Below, piece after piece: positions 8,838 to 18,312 of a stretch of DNA of 64,000 bases (positions are counted from its first letter, which is position 1; each line of letters opens with the position of its first letter). The notes beneath the pieces were generated by a model, which saw nothing but the letters and a program-made list of their open reading frames with translations, was not told the DNA's origin and made no database searches. This stretch comes from Candidatus Poribacteria bacterium (GTDB lineage Bacteria > Poribacteria > WGA-4E > UBA9662), in assembly GCA_012963885.1 (NCBI GenBank), contig DTUY01000189.1:1-64000 (forward strand), written 5' to 3'. Position numbers and translations under genes: made by a program.

Positions 8838-9976
8838 TGAAAAATTATCTGTTTGCTCCGGGACCAACGCCAATTCCTACTGAAACCCTACTCGCAATGG
8901 CTTCGCCTATTGATTATCATCGAGCTAGTGAGTCAGTGGAACTGATTGGCAATGTAACGGCGAAATTGAAATATGTTTTTCAAACTAATAACGATGTAAT
9001 GATACTTACCTCATCTGGTACAGGCGCTATGGAAGCGATTATCACTAATCTCCTGTCGTCAGACGATCGAGTAACTGTGATTCGTAGTGGGAAATTCGGT
9101 GAACGCTGGGGTGAAATTTGTGCTGCATACGGAATTCAACTTGATCCTATAAACATTGAATGGGGGAGGTCGGTCGATCCTCAGCAGGTTGAAGATCAAC
9201 TAAATCGATATCCGGAGACCAAAGCTGTTTTGGCGACACTATGTGAAACGTCGACCGGAGCCTTACATGATATTAAAACGTTGGGCGATATTATCCAGGA
9301 TAGTCAAACGCTATTGGTGGTTGACGCAGTCAGTGCCCTATGCGCCGACGATTTACAGATGGACAATTGGAGTGTTGATGCTGTTGTCTCGTGTTCACAC
9401 AAAGGGTTGATGACACCACCTGGACTTGGTCTGGTATCATTAAGTGATCAAGCATGGAAAGCAACCAAGAGTTCTGATTTGCCGAAATTCTATTTCGACC
9501 TGCGTCAAGCCCGAGATGCTGGAAACAGAGGATCAACGCCATATACTCCAGCTATTACGTTCATCAAAGCCTTGGACCAAGCACTGGATCATATTCATCA
9601 GGAGAAGATCGAAAATGTGCTAGAACGTCATGCTTACTTGGCACAGGCAACCAGAGGTGCAGTAAAAGCCATGGGCTTGAAGCTTTTTGCCCAAGACCCG
9701 GCCAATACCTTGACTTCAATTTGTCTGCCTAACAGGGTTGATGGTCAGGCGCTAGTGGAGATGATTCGCAACCGACACGGGGTAACTTATGCAGGGGGAC
9801 AAGCAAAGTTAAAAGGCAAAATTATTCGTATTGCCCATCTTGGTTGGGTATGCGAACATGATATGATTGTCGCGATTTCCACCTTGGAACGAGGTCTTTC
9901 TGAAGTTGGATATAATCTTACACTTGGATCCGGTTTAGCCGCTGCGCAGGAAGTGTTTAGGAATAGCCAACCATGA
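8837..9976 (+). CDS. Class V aminotransferase (alanine-glyoxylate / serine-pyruvate type)
   Basis: A 379-residue PLP enzyme. It starts YLFAPGPTPIPTETLLAMA, the usual family opening with substrate-binding residues. TSSGTGAMEAIITNLL forms the phosphate-binding region, VDAVSALCAD carries the PLP-contacting Asp, and SCSHKGLMTPPGLG carries the Schiff-base Lys. It should transfer an amino group from alanine or serine to glyoxylate or pyruvate; the exact pair cannot be told. Its ATG overlaps the stop of the 79-aa gene and its stop overlaps the Fur-family start by 4 nt. With the GcvT-like gene, this suggests a glycine/serine one-carbon theme. Confidence 0.88.
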   Translation: MKNYLFAPGPTPIPTETLLAMASPIDYHRASESVELIGNVTAKLKYVFQTNNDVMILTSSGTGAMEAIITNLLSSDDRVTVIRSGKFGERWGEICAAYGIQLDPINIEWGRSVDPQQVEDQLNRYPETKAVLATLCETSTGALHDIKTLGDIIQDSQTLLVVDAVSALCADDLQMDNWSVDAVVSCSHKGLMTPPGLGLVSLSDQAWKATKSSDLPKFYFDLRQARDAGNRGSTPYTPAITFIKALDQALDHIHQEKIENVLERHAYLAQATRGAVKAMGLKLFAQDPANTLTSICLPNRVDGQALVEMIRNRHGVTYAGGQAKLKGKIIRIAHLGWVCEHDMIVAISTLERGLSEVGYNLTLGSGLAAAQEVFRNSQP

Positions 9977-10425
9977 ACACAGAAAACGTCAATGCACCCA
10001 ATGAACGCGTTGACCAATTCAAAGATTATCTTGATACCCAAGGATTAAGGTTAACTCAAGAAAGACTCACCATCTTGGATCAGGTTTTTAACACGGATAC
10101 TCATTTTCGTCCAGACGATCTGCTGGTTTGGATGCGACAGGCCGGTTACAAAACATCCAAAGCAACCATCTATCGCACTTTGCCACTTTTGATCAAAAGT
10201 GGAATTTTAACCGAAGTCATTGATGCCAATAATCAAACTCAATATGAGTACATCGGCAACATAGAAGAACATGCACATCTGATTTGCGTTCAATGTGGAA
10301 AAATCACTGAGAGCAGAGTACCAGAAATCATTAAACAAAAAAATGATCTCTGTAAGAAATTCAATTTTCATCCCATAAAATTCAGAAACGAAATTATTGG
10401 TGTTTGTTCCGAATGTAGAGGATAA
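9973..10425 (+). CDS. Fur-family metal-responsive transcriptional regulator
   Basis: A 150-residue protein with the Fur winged helix (LRLTQERLTILDQVF, TSKATIYRTLPLLIKSG). The dimerisation domain has HAHLICVQCGKI and a second Cys pair GVCSECRG, together the structural zinc site. Which metal or peroxide it senses (Fur, Zur or PerR) cannot be decided. It starts in an ATGA overlap with the aminotransferase, an unusual operon partner, so it may be autoregulated with that enzyme. No Fur box was recognised upstream of the operon. Confidence 0.88.
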   Translation: MNTENVNAPNERVDQFKDYLDTQGLRLTQERLTILDQVFNTDTHFRPDDLLVWMRQAGYKTSKATIYRTLPLLIKSGILTEVIDANNQTQYEYIGNIEEHAHLICVQCGKITESRVPEIIKQKNDLCKKFNFHPIKFRNEIIGVCSECRG

Positions 10426-10463
10426 ACGCTATTTTAGCTGCCTCCCCAATTCTTCCTCTCAAC

Positions 10464-11729
10464 TTAGTCGATGTAGCCAAGGTTCCGCAACCGATTCTCA
10501 AGAATTTCTGTCTCTTCGTTGCTAGTCTCTTGATGCTGCAGATGCTGGTAACGAGAGTTGATTAACAATTCATCGTACTTGAATTTAAAAGTAGCTGGAT
10601 CCTCACAGGGAAGATCCGTTCCGCTCGCCACTTCGCGTACTGTATAATTACCATCTTGTTCATTTTCTCGATAGAATATTTTGCCATCGGTCAGCGTCCA
10701 CAACCGGCAACCTTTGGGATCCTTCGAGATTTCCTGATCGTCAATTTTGAGTCGAGAAGTTACTCGGCGATGGGCGGTTTCCAGATTGGATGGTTTGAGA
10801 AACCCAACACCGTACAAACTGTCTAGTTCTGTCAATACCCATCTATCCTGAAACTCTTTCGGATCTCCCAATAAATCGCGACCATACCCGTCATAGTTGA
10901 TGTCGAGCCCCGCCAGATTAAGAATTGTTGGAAACAGATCTATCATTGAAACTGGTGCAGCCTTTGGAAAAGCAAGTTGGTCGACTTTCGGTATATTAGC
11001 TAGGAGAGGCACTCGAATCACATTCTGATGGAGGTTATCTCCATGTGCCATAACTTCATCACAGAATCCCTCACCATGATCACCAAAAATGAAAATCGCC
11101 CACTCGTCAAGAGAAAGCGATTTCAGTACTTCTACCAACATGAATTCTAGTGCATGGGTTACCGCAGCATAATAAAATTGCAGTGCTTCCTCCGTTTTGC
11201 CTTGGTTCACCAGTTGCTGTAGATTCGGTGAGGCCCGGACTCCGCCCAGACCATAACCACCGTGCGTGTACCAGATGTGCAGGAAACAGAACTGCGGTGA
11301 TTCCTCAGGTGATTTTAGCGCATCCAGAAAATTTTCAAGAGATCCCAAATGCTGTTGTCTCGCATCCGGATCGAGCAGAGTAATATAGGGCTCGAAATCC
11401 AGAAATCGAAATACATCTGGTCGTTGAGATCTACCCAACGTACGGTAACCTGCTTGATCAAAGATCTGGAAGAGGTTTTGAATCTGATCAAACATTTTCA
11501 GGTAGGTTTGCCCGTAAAGACCGTGTTCAAATGGATAAAGTCCGGTGAAGAGTGAGGTATGAGAGGGTCTTGTGGCGGGTGCTGTGACAAAAAAACGGTC
11601 AGCAAAAGAGAAATCCTGTGTAACCAAGTCGAATTTAGGTGTACGTAATGTTGGGTTAGTTCGACTGAGAGCATCATACCGCCAACAGTCAATTGAAATC
11701 AGCAAAAATTTATCGACGCGATTTTCCAT
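10464..11729 (-). CDS. Sulfatase-like hydrolase (alkaline phosphatase superfamily) with Thr at the nucleophile site
   Basis: A 421-residue protein opening LLISIDCWRYDALSRTNPT, with the metal-binding Asp of the sulfatase fold. The active-site region reads APATRPSHTSLFTGLYP; the canonical Cys/Ser-x-Pro-x-Arg is replaced by Thr-Arg-Pro-Ser-His. Further metal ligands are in IFGDHGEGFCDE and MAHGDNLHQN. No signal peptide is seen, so it is probably cytoplasmic. Thr nucleophiles occur in phosphonate, phosphodiester and transferase members of the superfamily, so true sulfatase activity is doubtful. It converges on the Fur gene and lies just downstream of the FG-GAP protein on the same strand (25-nt gap). 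Confidence 0.8.
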   Translation of the reverse strand: MENRVDKFLLISIDCWRYDALSRTNPTLRTPKFDLVTQDFSFADRFFVTAPATRPSHTSLFTGLYPFEHGLYGQTYLKMFDQIQNLFQIFDQAGYRTLGRSQRPDVFRFLDFEPYITLLDPDARQQHLGSLENFLDALKSPEESPQFCFLHIWYTHGGYGLGGVRASPNLQQLVNQGKTEEALQFYYAAVTHALEFMLVEVLKSLSLDEWAIFIFGDHGEGFCDEVMAHGDNLHQNVIRVPLLANIPKVDQLAFPKAAPVSMIDLFPTILNLAGLDINYDGYGRDLLGDPKEFQDRWVLTELDSLYGVGFLKPSNLETAHRRVTSRLKIDDQEISKDPKGCRLWTLTDGKIFYRENEQDGNYTVREVASGTDLPCEDPATFKFKYDELLINSRYQHLQHQETSNEETEILENRLRNLGYID

Positions 11730-11754
11730 GTGGAGTGTCCTGAGATTGTTATGC

Positions 11755-13158
11755 TTAGTCTATTAAACGTGTGTTATATTGGCGTGAGGTATGATGGTAA
11801 CCACTGAAAACCTGCGGATCAAACGGGGCAGGAGTGTATATGTAAACAGCATCACTATAAGGATCATAAAGAATCACTTCTTCACGTGCATCTCCACATA
11901 CATTAGCGGGAAAGCAATGATACCAACCCATTTTGCCACCAGTAGCAGGCGGTAAATCAGGAAAGGTTACAGCTTTCCTTCCACGACTGTCATAAAGAGC
12001 CGCCGGACTGTAAATCAGCTCTATTTGGTGATCGCCATTCCAGCGGATAATTTCTAGTCCGGTATTGTTCGGTGATTCGTCAACTTGAAAACGTGTTCTG
12101 ACTCTGCCAGTATTGTCGACAACCATCAAGTTGGGTGTGTGGCCATCATAGCGAATAACCATGTCCAGACCAGTTGAGTTAGGGAAGACATTGCCACATC
12201 GGATTTCCTGTCCGTGTGGGATCATTTCTAAGCCAAGTTTGAACAACTGAAAGCCATTAGCATCAAGAACCTGACCTCCAGCCGAGAGAATTGCTTCTTT
12301 TCCGTCGTCTGGATTACCATCCCAGTCTTCAACGAGAACGGCATCCATATTGTCACCGAGATACTTCTCCCAGATAACCGTTCCGTCATGGTCTAACCCA
12401 AAGTGTCCACCATTGACTTCATCTCTGCCATCCCCATCAAGATCTCCGACTGCCGGTATATAGGCAGAATGTTTGGGGTATTGATACCATTTGTTTTGAT
12501 ATTGCCATAAAATTTCGAGTTGATGGTTAAAAGCAATAATATCATTACCAAGTTTTACAACAAAATCCTGAGGGTGTCGATTGCCAGAGAAATTCGCAAT
12601 CATCAGTCGGTGGTGTGCATAATTGGAAATATGCAAATCACCATCGACATAAGCGCTGCAACCTTTCAACTGATCAGGAGATGCCTTACACTTAACCTGT
12701 CCAGTCTTACCATCCAAAATAAGGAGATCCATGCCTTCCATAGTCCATTTACTGGTGGGCTTACCTTGTTGAAGATCTTCGTTAACATAGAGGCAGATTA
12801 CTTCAGTTTGACCATCTTGATCAATATCGTATAATGCTACAGGGCCGGGGCGGTCAGGAGACAGTGTATGATGGTGGTCATTGCTGTCGGTATCCGGAGT
12901 AGTTAAGTCTTTATCACCCACTGACCAGATCGGACTTCCATCCATAGTAAAGGTTCCGATAAAAGACGGTTTCATGCCACCCAGCGATTTATAGACTAGA
13001 AAATCGACCTCACCATTTCCTGTTAAATCCCCGATGCGTATATCCCCACCCCACCTTCGTCCAGATGGATCTACAGACAAAAAATCATTCGGGATAGCTA
13101 CCCTGCTATAGAGTATAGCTGAAGCAGTTTTGACAGATGAATTTTCTGGTGTTGGCAT
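11755..13158 (-). CDS. FG-GAP / rhamnogalacturonan-lyase-like beta-propeller protein
   Basis: A 467-residue protein with repeated calcium-loop motifs of propeller blades: IGDLTGNGEVDFLV, LYDIDQDGQTEVICL, VGDLDGDGRDEVNGG. The order resembles the eight-bladed PL11 rhamnogalacturonan lyases and their uncharacterised relatives. There is no obvious signal peptide at the ATG (MPTPENSSVK), which is odd for this family. It may act on polysaccharide or only bind it. It probably forms a two-gene unit with the sulfatase-like gene downstream, a pairing that would fit sulfated-glycan turnover, but this is inference. Confidence 0.65.
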   Translation of the reverse strand: MPTPENSSVKTASAILYSRVAIPNDFLSVDPSGRRWGGDIRIGDLTGNGEVDFLVYKSLGGMKPSFIGTFTMDGSPIWSVGDKDLTTPDTDSNDHHHTLSPDRPGPVALYDIDQDGQTEVICLYVNEDLQQGKPTSKWTMEGMDLLILDGKTGQVKCKASPDQLKGCSAYVDGDLHISNYAHHRLMIANFSGNRHPQDFVVKLGNDIIAFNHQLEILWQYQNKWYQYPKHSAYIPAVGDLDGDGRDEVNGGHFGLDHDGTVIWEKYLGDNMDAVLVEDWDGNPDDGKEAILSAGGQVLDANGFQLFKLGLEMIPHGQEIRCGNVFPNSTGLDMVIRYDGHTPNLMVVDNTGRVRTRFQVDESPNNTGLEIIRWNGDHQIELIYSPAALYDSRGRKAVTFPDLPPATGGKMGWYHCFPANVCGDAREEVILYDPYSDAVYIYTPAPFDPQVFSGYHHTSRQYNTRLID

Positions 13159-13892
13159 TGCGAAGCCTCAATTATTTCGTACTCACCCTCAGTGAATGAT
13201 ACGAAAGTAGGAAATATTTACTGCACGATTCCAACATTATATCAAGCAATACAGGTTTGTCCAACTGTTTGGCAGAATGAGCCTAGTTGATGCTATATAT
13301 GTGCTGGCAGGCCAGATTAACTAAGCCCACAATTACTTCTTTATTCAATTCTCATAAGGGAACACAAAAAATATAATAGAATTGTCATCCCAAAAACAAT
13401 TTAATATCCAATCATTTAACTTCATCTGCTATGAACTGCCAGCTGCCGTGTTATGTGAATTTTTGTTTCTAACTTTTCTCGATTATGTTACTGAATTAAT
13501 CATGGACAAGCCAAACTTCTCATTGTCCACTTTACAAAACGAACATCATTTGATATACCGATTTACCGTTTCCAGTTCTGCATGTATCGTCATTATTCAG
13601 TGTATTCTTTATTTGATTTATTTGAATGGTTGGAAACGAACGCATGAATTTAGCTTATGGGAAATGTACTACTCAACCGATCAGACACTTTTAGAAACGA
13701 TATTGAGGCTTAAACTCAATAATAAGATCAAAGGATAGTTTGAAAATCCCAGGCCTTATTAAGGATGTGTTTGCTAAAATAGATAAAAAAATATGATTAC
13801 TTTGGCAAAGCTAAAAAATGTTTAGCGATATTTGTGCTGACTATCATTACCTTTTGATGCCAGAATGTACTACCGATGTTTAGGTATCCAGT
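13159..13892. other. Long intergenic stretch without a convincing gene
   Basis: This region lies between two divergent genes. An open frame from a TTG at 13382 to 13738 has no signal, no SD and no recognisable pattern; I treat it as chance. The region is AT-rich and presumably holds promoters for both sides, but no clear -35/-10 pair stands out. Confidence 0.4.
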
Positions 13893-14024
13893 ATGAAAAG
13901 AGAATACATTTTGGAGGTGGAGATCTTGAAGAAAAGAGAACTTGATATCTGGCACATATGTGAAGTCAACAACATAATGACAACGTCGCACCCTAACGAA
14001 TTTAAGGAGAACTTGACCCTATGA
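13893..14024 (+). CDS. Possible 43-aa leader or small protein coupled to the next gene
   Basis: An ATG at 13893 opens a 43-codon frame beginning MKREYILEVEILKKRELDIW and ending ENLTL. Its TGA overlaps the ATG of the next gene in an ATGA. The next gene's AAGGAG lies inside this frame. The coupling geometry makes it plausible, but the protein is not recognised and it could be chance. Confidence 0.3.
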   Translation: MKREYILEVEILKKRELDIWHICEVNNIMTTSHPNEFKENLTL

Positions 14025-14716
14025 GCGATCAGGAAATTGCTAATGCCCCTAAAACGGGCTTCGCTCTCTTTATGCATCGAGCTTTCGCTGATCCACAACA
14101 AAAACTCTATATGCGGATTAGCAATTTTGTGGCCGTCATCATCTTTATTTCAATTGGGATGATCGTTTACGAAACGGTGTTAGAAAGCAATGTTATTACA
14201 GCAAGGAGTGAAATAGAAACTCGAATCACAGATATTCGCGAGAATATGCGTGAAATTATAGATGAAATCCGTGGTCAACAAAGCGATGGAAAATACAAAA
14301 GTGTCTTTGAGTCTGTAAGCGCTGAGAAAAGCAGTGATGCTGAAGATGAAAAGCATAAAAATTTCAGAAAATTCTATGCCTATTGGACCGAAAAATCTAT
14401 TGGGCAGAATTTGGCTAATGAGAAAATCAGCGCTAAATCGCGCGTAGTTAATTTGATTGCGAGAATTGACAGCACTGAAGATGAACGTTTCCTAAGAAAG
14501 ATTGGGTACGTGTCAAAAGACGACAAGTACGTCGATCTTTATGACGAAGGTGACAGTGCCCTTTCTACATTCAGAAAATATTCTATCTGCTTCACTGAAT
14601 TAGCTCAAAATGATTCAACAACCCCCCAACACGAAGAATTTATAACTGAATTTGCCGAAGCTGAGAGCGATTTTGATAGTATTCAGAAACGACTTGGGCA
14701 TGTAAAGTTCTTTTAG
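14021..14716 (+). CDS. Single-pass membrane protein with long helical domain, unknown function
   Basis: A 231-residue protein. Residues 34-52 (FVAVIIFISIGMIVYETVL) form one clear membrane helix. Residues 55-90 are a charged coiled-coil-like helix (ARSEIETRITDIRENMREII), and the rest is acidic and helical. The hydrophobic stretch after YMRISN faintly resembles the S1 helix of ion-channel proteins, but no pore or further helices follow. AAGGAG lies about 10 nt before the ATG. The family is not recognised. Confidence 0.6.
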   Translation: MSDQEIANAPKTGFALFMHRAFADPQQKLYMRISNFVAVIIFISIGMIVYETVLESNVITARSEIETRITDIRENMREIIDEIRGQQSDGKYKSVFESVSAEKSSDAEDEKHKNFRKFYAYWTEKSIGQNLANEKISAKSRVVNLIARIDSTEDERFLRKIGYVSKDDKYVDLYDEGDSALSTFRKYSICFTELAQNDSTTPQHEEFITEFAEAESDFDSIQKRLGHVKFF

Positions 14717-15187
14717 ATTAGAGGAATCAATGATTAATCATCCAATTTCACCATTCATACTACTGGTGTTTTGGCAACGCAAGACGTCTATGAGTTGCCG
14801 CTCAACACGCGGGTCAAAGATGCCATCCAAGTGGGGCTGGAGGGACAAAGGATCAGGCGGATCTCCAGCGTTTTATTAGCTGCCAAGATCATTGATGAAA
14901 AGGTTCTTAGCTCCACCTTGATTGCCAAGAATCAAAACCAATCGGCAGAACTTTCCTATTTCCAAACAGGTCTGCCAGAGAATCTAATTCCTCAAACACA
15001 AGTCGGATCAACACCAATACGACCTCACCGGCTTTAGTTACAGACGCTACCATGAAAAAGGGCGGCAATAGCGCAAAGAATTGCTGATCATTGAAAAGCA
15101 AAGCACACTCTCACCAGTTGAAGGCTTATAAAAAATAAGAGGAATTGGTGACAAACCATGGGATAGACTTGGTAAATTTATCACTTT
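14717..15187. other. Intergenic stretch, unrecognised debris
   Basis: Short open frames exist on both strands (14771-15037 plus, 14907-15101 minus), but none starts with an SD or shows a family pattern. The sequence may be remnant coding DNA. Nothing is supported. Confidence 0.35.
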
Positions 15188-16519
15188 TTACTGCTGCGAA
15201 GCCAAGTATTGCAGTAACTCTAATTTTCCAATAGGTTGATCTAAATGCATGAGATATACTTGAAAAGAGTCGCTCCTATCGGAAACAAAAGCAATTTTAG
15301 ATCCGTCAGGTGAAAATGCAGGCTGAATCGACGCTCCAATGCCATTGGTGACTTGATGATCATTTGTCCCATCAACATTCATTGAAAATATTTCGATATC
15401 CCCATGTCGTGCAGAAACAAAAACAATCTGTTTGCCATCCGGTGAGACGATAGGACTGTAGCAATCATACGGATTCGAATTTAAGTGGGTTTCATTGGCG
15501 CCATTTATATCAGTGGTATAGATCTGATGCGGTTGTTCTTGGCGTGAGGAGCTAAAAACAATCTTTTTCTGATCGGGGTAAAACGCGGGATTTCCGTCAT
15601 CAGCCGCATTTTTAGTAATTTGCCTTGCTGGAATTGTCTTCGGACTAATGTTGTCCAGATCCACATTGGTAAGATCAATCTCATATAGTTCAAGATTGTT
15701 TCCACTTTTAGTTTCATAAAGAATCCGCTTTCGGTCAGGTGAGACACTAGGTGCTCGCACACCATGTCCAATTGGCAAAAGTTCCTGGACTTTTTTGCTG
15801 AAGATATGTGAGATATTAAGACCAGCATAGATTCGAGATGAGCCACTTCCCTGCAAAGTAATTGTAATCTGACGAGAGGTTTTGGGTTCTCTGATATATA
15901 GGATATACTTGTTGTCGTGTAGAAAAACGGGAGCCGATTCATTGAAATCGGTTGTGAAAGTTACGCGTTGCCGGATCCGGCCATCCAGATCCATAATATA
16001 AACTTCGCTGTTGTCAGATCTATAAGAGGAGAAGGCAATCTGCTTGCCATCGGGCGAAAAATTTGGTGAGTAGTTGTCTGAATCCCCCTTGGTCAGTTGT
16101 ATAATTTGGTATCGATCCGTAACCAAACCTGCGACCTGACTAATGATGTCTTGGTCTGAAGTCGATTGTAACGTTAATCGAAGTTGGCTAAACGCTTTTC
16201 GTCGATCGCTATTTTTGAGATAGAGTTTGGCTAGCCTAATCCGTAAAATAGCCTGATCCTTCGGTTGAGCAGGAAGGATAAGAATTGCTTCTCGAAACTG
16301 ATTAACTGACTGATTATATTGTCCTGATTGGTCATAGGTTTCACCGAGCAGAATCCGAGCTTCCACATTTTCAGGTTTAGCTTGGACAATTTTTTCTAAC
16401 AGGACAGCTGCGTCCTGTAACTTGCCTGAATTGATCAATTCTTTAGGGGATTGCAACGGATCGCACCCGAATGTTACAAAAAACCATAATGTAAGGTAGG
16501 AAAATAACAATCGCTTCAT
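15188..16519 (-). CDS. Lipoprotein with TPR and TolB-like WD40 (PD40) propeller
   Basis: A 443-residue protein with a lipoprotein signal (LTLWFFVTFGC, lipobox ending at Cys19). Residues 25-125 hold TPR-like helices (VEARILLGETYDQSGQYNQS). The remainder has PD40 blades such as SPNFSPDGKQIAFSSYRSD, PSVSPDRKRILYET and PAFSPDGSKIAFVSDRSD. This fits a periplasmic TolB-like protein, probably a protein-interaction scaffold. It starts 3 nt after the pyrK stop, so the two are co-transcribed although functionally unrelated. The tol-pal genes are not nearby, so it should not be called TolB. Confidence 0.82.
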   Translation of the reverse strand: MKRLLFSYLTLWFFVTFGCDPLQSPKELINSGKLQDAAVLLEKIVQAKPENVEARILLGETYDQSGQYNQSVNQFREAILILPAQPKDQAILRIRLAKLYLKNSDRRKAFSQLRLTLQSTSDQDIISQVAGLVTDRYQIIQLTKGDSDNYSPNFSPDGKQIAFSSYRSDNSEVYIMDLDGRIRQRVTFTTDFNESAPVFLHDNKYILYIREPKTSRQITITLQGSGSSRIYAGLNISHIFSKKVQELLPIGHGVRAPSVSPDRKRILYETKSGNNLELYEIDLTNVDLDNISPKTIPARQITKNAADDGNPAFYPDQKKIVFSSSRQEQPHQIYTTDINGANETHLNSNPYDCYSPIVSPDGKQIVFVSARHGDIEIFSMNVDGTNDHQVTNGIGASIQPAFSPDGSKIAFVSDRSDSFQVYLMHLDQPIGKLELLQYLASQQ

Positions 16520-16522
16520 GGA

Positions 16523-17326
16523 TTACCAGATGATGTCCTCGGCATTAAAGACCGGCCCTTCAGTACAAACTCGCTGAAACTCAAAACCCGCACTTGGCAG
16601 ACGTACCTTGCAGACGCATCCTAAACAGACGCCCAAGGCACATCCCATGCGGTTTTCCATTGCCACCTGGCAGGGTATTCCATAATCAACTACAATTTTA
16701 GTTGTCGCTCGAAGCATCCCGTTGGGACCACAAGCGAAGATGATTGGGTTTCGGAGTCTATTCTCAGTAGGCTGATCCAAGACTGCCAATAGCGAATCAG
16801 TAACAAAACCTTGATTACCAACACTGCCGTCGTCTGTTGTAATATGTGTTTCAGCACCTATTTCTTCTAGATCCTTAACACTCAAGAGGCGATCGCTACT
16901 CATCGCACCAACCATGGCAATTAGTCTAACATCACTTAGTCGAAGCGCAGTTGCCAGTAGCATTAGAGAAGCAATCCCCGCACCGCCACCGACAACGATT
17001 GCCGGATCGGGTTTAACCGAAAGATCAAAGCAGTTTCCTAGCGGACCTAGGACATTGATCTGCTGATTCTGTTGGCAAGTTGATAAGATTTCAGTGCCTT
17101 TTCCGATAATTTGGTAAAGCATAGAAATCTCATCGCCTTCAATACTGTAAATTGTGAATGGACGTCGCAATAGCAAGTTCGATCCTTCATCAATTAAAAC
17201 ATGGATGAATTGCCCCGGTTTCGACTTAGCTGCAATCTTCGGACATATGCAGCGTAGCAGAAAGTGGTTGGTTGCGATCTGCTCGTTAGAAATGATCTGT
17301 GTGGTCGTATCAAACTTTTGAGGCAA
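16523..17326 (-). CDS. pyrK: Dihydroorotate dehydrogenase B electron-transfer subunit
   Basis: A 267-residue flavoprotein. LLRRPFTIYSI is the FAD-binding motif, VVGGGAGIASLMLLA the NAD-binding Gly-rich loop, and MGCALGVCLGCVCKV with the later RVC the 2Fe-2S cysteines. It passes electrons between NAD and the PyrD catalytic subunit in pyrimidine synthesis. The length matches the family. No pyrD lies beside it, which is unusual, and the downstream partner is a TolB-like lipoprotein 3 nt away. Confidence 0.92.
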   Translation of the reverse strand: MPQKFDTTTQIISNEQIATNHFLLRCICPKIAAKSKPGQFIHVLIDEGSNLLLRRPFTIYSIEGDEISMLYQIIGKGTEILSTCQQNQQINVLGPLGNCFDLSVKPDPAIVVGGGAGIASLMLLATALRLSDVRLIAMVGAMSSDRLLSVKDLEEIGAETHITTDDGSVGNQGFVTDSLLAVLDQPTENRLRNPIIFACGPNGMLRATTKIVVDYGIPCQVAMENRMGCALGVCLGCVCKVRLPSAGFEFQRVCTEGPVFNAEDIIW

Positions 17327-17446
17327 CGAAAATCACTCCTGATTTCCCTATTGAAAGGCACGGGAAATAAAAAGAGTTACTTCTGTAAGACAGCAAATAT
17401 GAGTATATGCCTGATTCAAGAAAAAAATCAATAGCACGATTAAGGG

Positions 17447-18208
17447 TCATTTCCTTTTATTTAGGTTACTAAAAAAAGCAAGAATGTCTGCCATGGCTTG
17501 ATCAGATAGCTTTTCTACACCCATAGCTGGCATCGTAAATCCACCCGCTCGAACATAAGATGCAATCTTGTGTAATCGTTTCTGCAAGTTAGCAGGCGGG
17601 CGAGATTTGACCATTTGAGGACCGATACCGCCTCTTTTCGGCTTGGCGTGGCAGCTTGCACAAGCTTTAGCATAAATCTTCCATCCATTTTTCGCATTGC
17701 CATTAATTTTGAGGATTTGGTCGGCGGCTATTTTTGATGCGTCCTTGCTAAGACCTTGCAATTTCACCTTTGGTGACTTCTTGCCAATTGACACATAATC
17801 GAAATATGCCATTAGGGCTTCGGCTTGATCTTCAGGTATGGCGGAGGGATCGATTTTTCTTTCCGGAATCCTTTGTAGAAAACGCTGATAGCAGAATCCC
17901 GCACCGCCGGCGGCTCTTTCAAATATAGCAGACGTAACCTTTGCCCATTGAGATTTCCCTCGATCCCGCACGCCAATAATACTGTGTCCTGTACGGATTT
18001 GTCCATCGGGTTCTTTTCCCTCGTCAAAATCTGCGTGACAAGTTGCGCACGACATACCGCTAGCTTTATTTGAATCTATGGTTCCCCCGAAAGAGGGATC
18101 ATGAAATAGCTCACGTCCCAACTGTGCTTGCGAAGAGATTTCTGATTTAGCCACTGTCCCAAAAACAGTTAGAGAAAGTATAAAACCCAAAAATGACAAT
18201 TGACGCAT
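17447..18208 (-). CDS. Periplasmic di-heme cytochrome c
   Basis: The ATG at 18208 gives MRQLSFLGFILSLTVFGTVA, a signal peptide, with AGGAGAA upstream; the frame stays open to 18274 but that part has no role. The 253-residue protein has two heme sites, SCATCHADFD near residue 55 and CASCHAKPKRGG near 185. The axial Met is probably in GGFTMPAMG near the C-terminus. The first half resembles di-heme peroxidase-type domains (ELFHDPSFGG) and the second a small class I c-type domain. It is an electron carrier or part of an oxidase or dehydrogenase chain whose partner is not in the window. Confidence 0.85.
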   Translation of the reverse strand: MRQLSFLGFILSLTVFGTVAKSEISSQAQLGRELFHDPSFGGTIDSNKASGMSCATCHADFDEGKEPDGQIRTGHSIIGVRDRGKSQWAKVTSAIFERAAGGAGFCYQRFLQRIPERKIDPSAIPEDQAEALMAYFDYVSIGKKSPKVKLQGLSKDASKIAADQILKINGNAKNGWKIYAKACASCHAKPKRGGIGPQMVKSRPPANLQKRLHKIASYVRAGGFTMPAMGVEKLSDQAMADILAFFSNLNKRK

Positions 18209-18312
18209 GAAAATTCTCCTGAAAAATTCTAAGTATTGCATTAAATGGAAACAACACAATATTATACAGAACAAAACCTATTGTACAAAAGCAAAACGAT
18301 GTGAGAGATATT

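Noticed and set aside
13382-13738. 118-codon open frame starting at TTG
   Set aside because: No SD, no family pattern, no coupling and composition like the surrounding non-coding sequence.
14771-15101. Overlapping short frames on both strands that might be transposase pieces
   Set aside because: No DDE or HTH motif can be identified in either strand.
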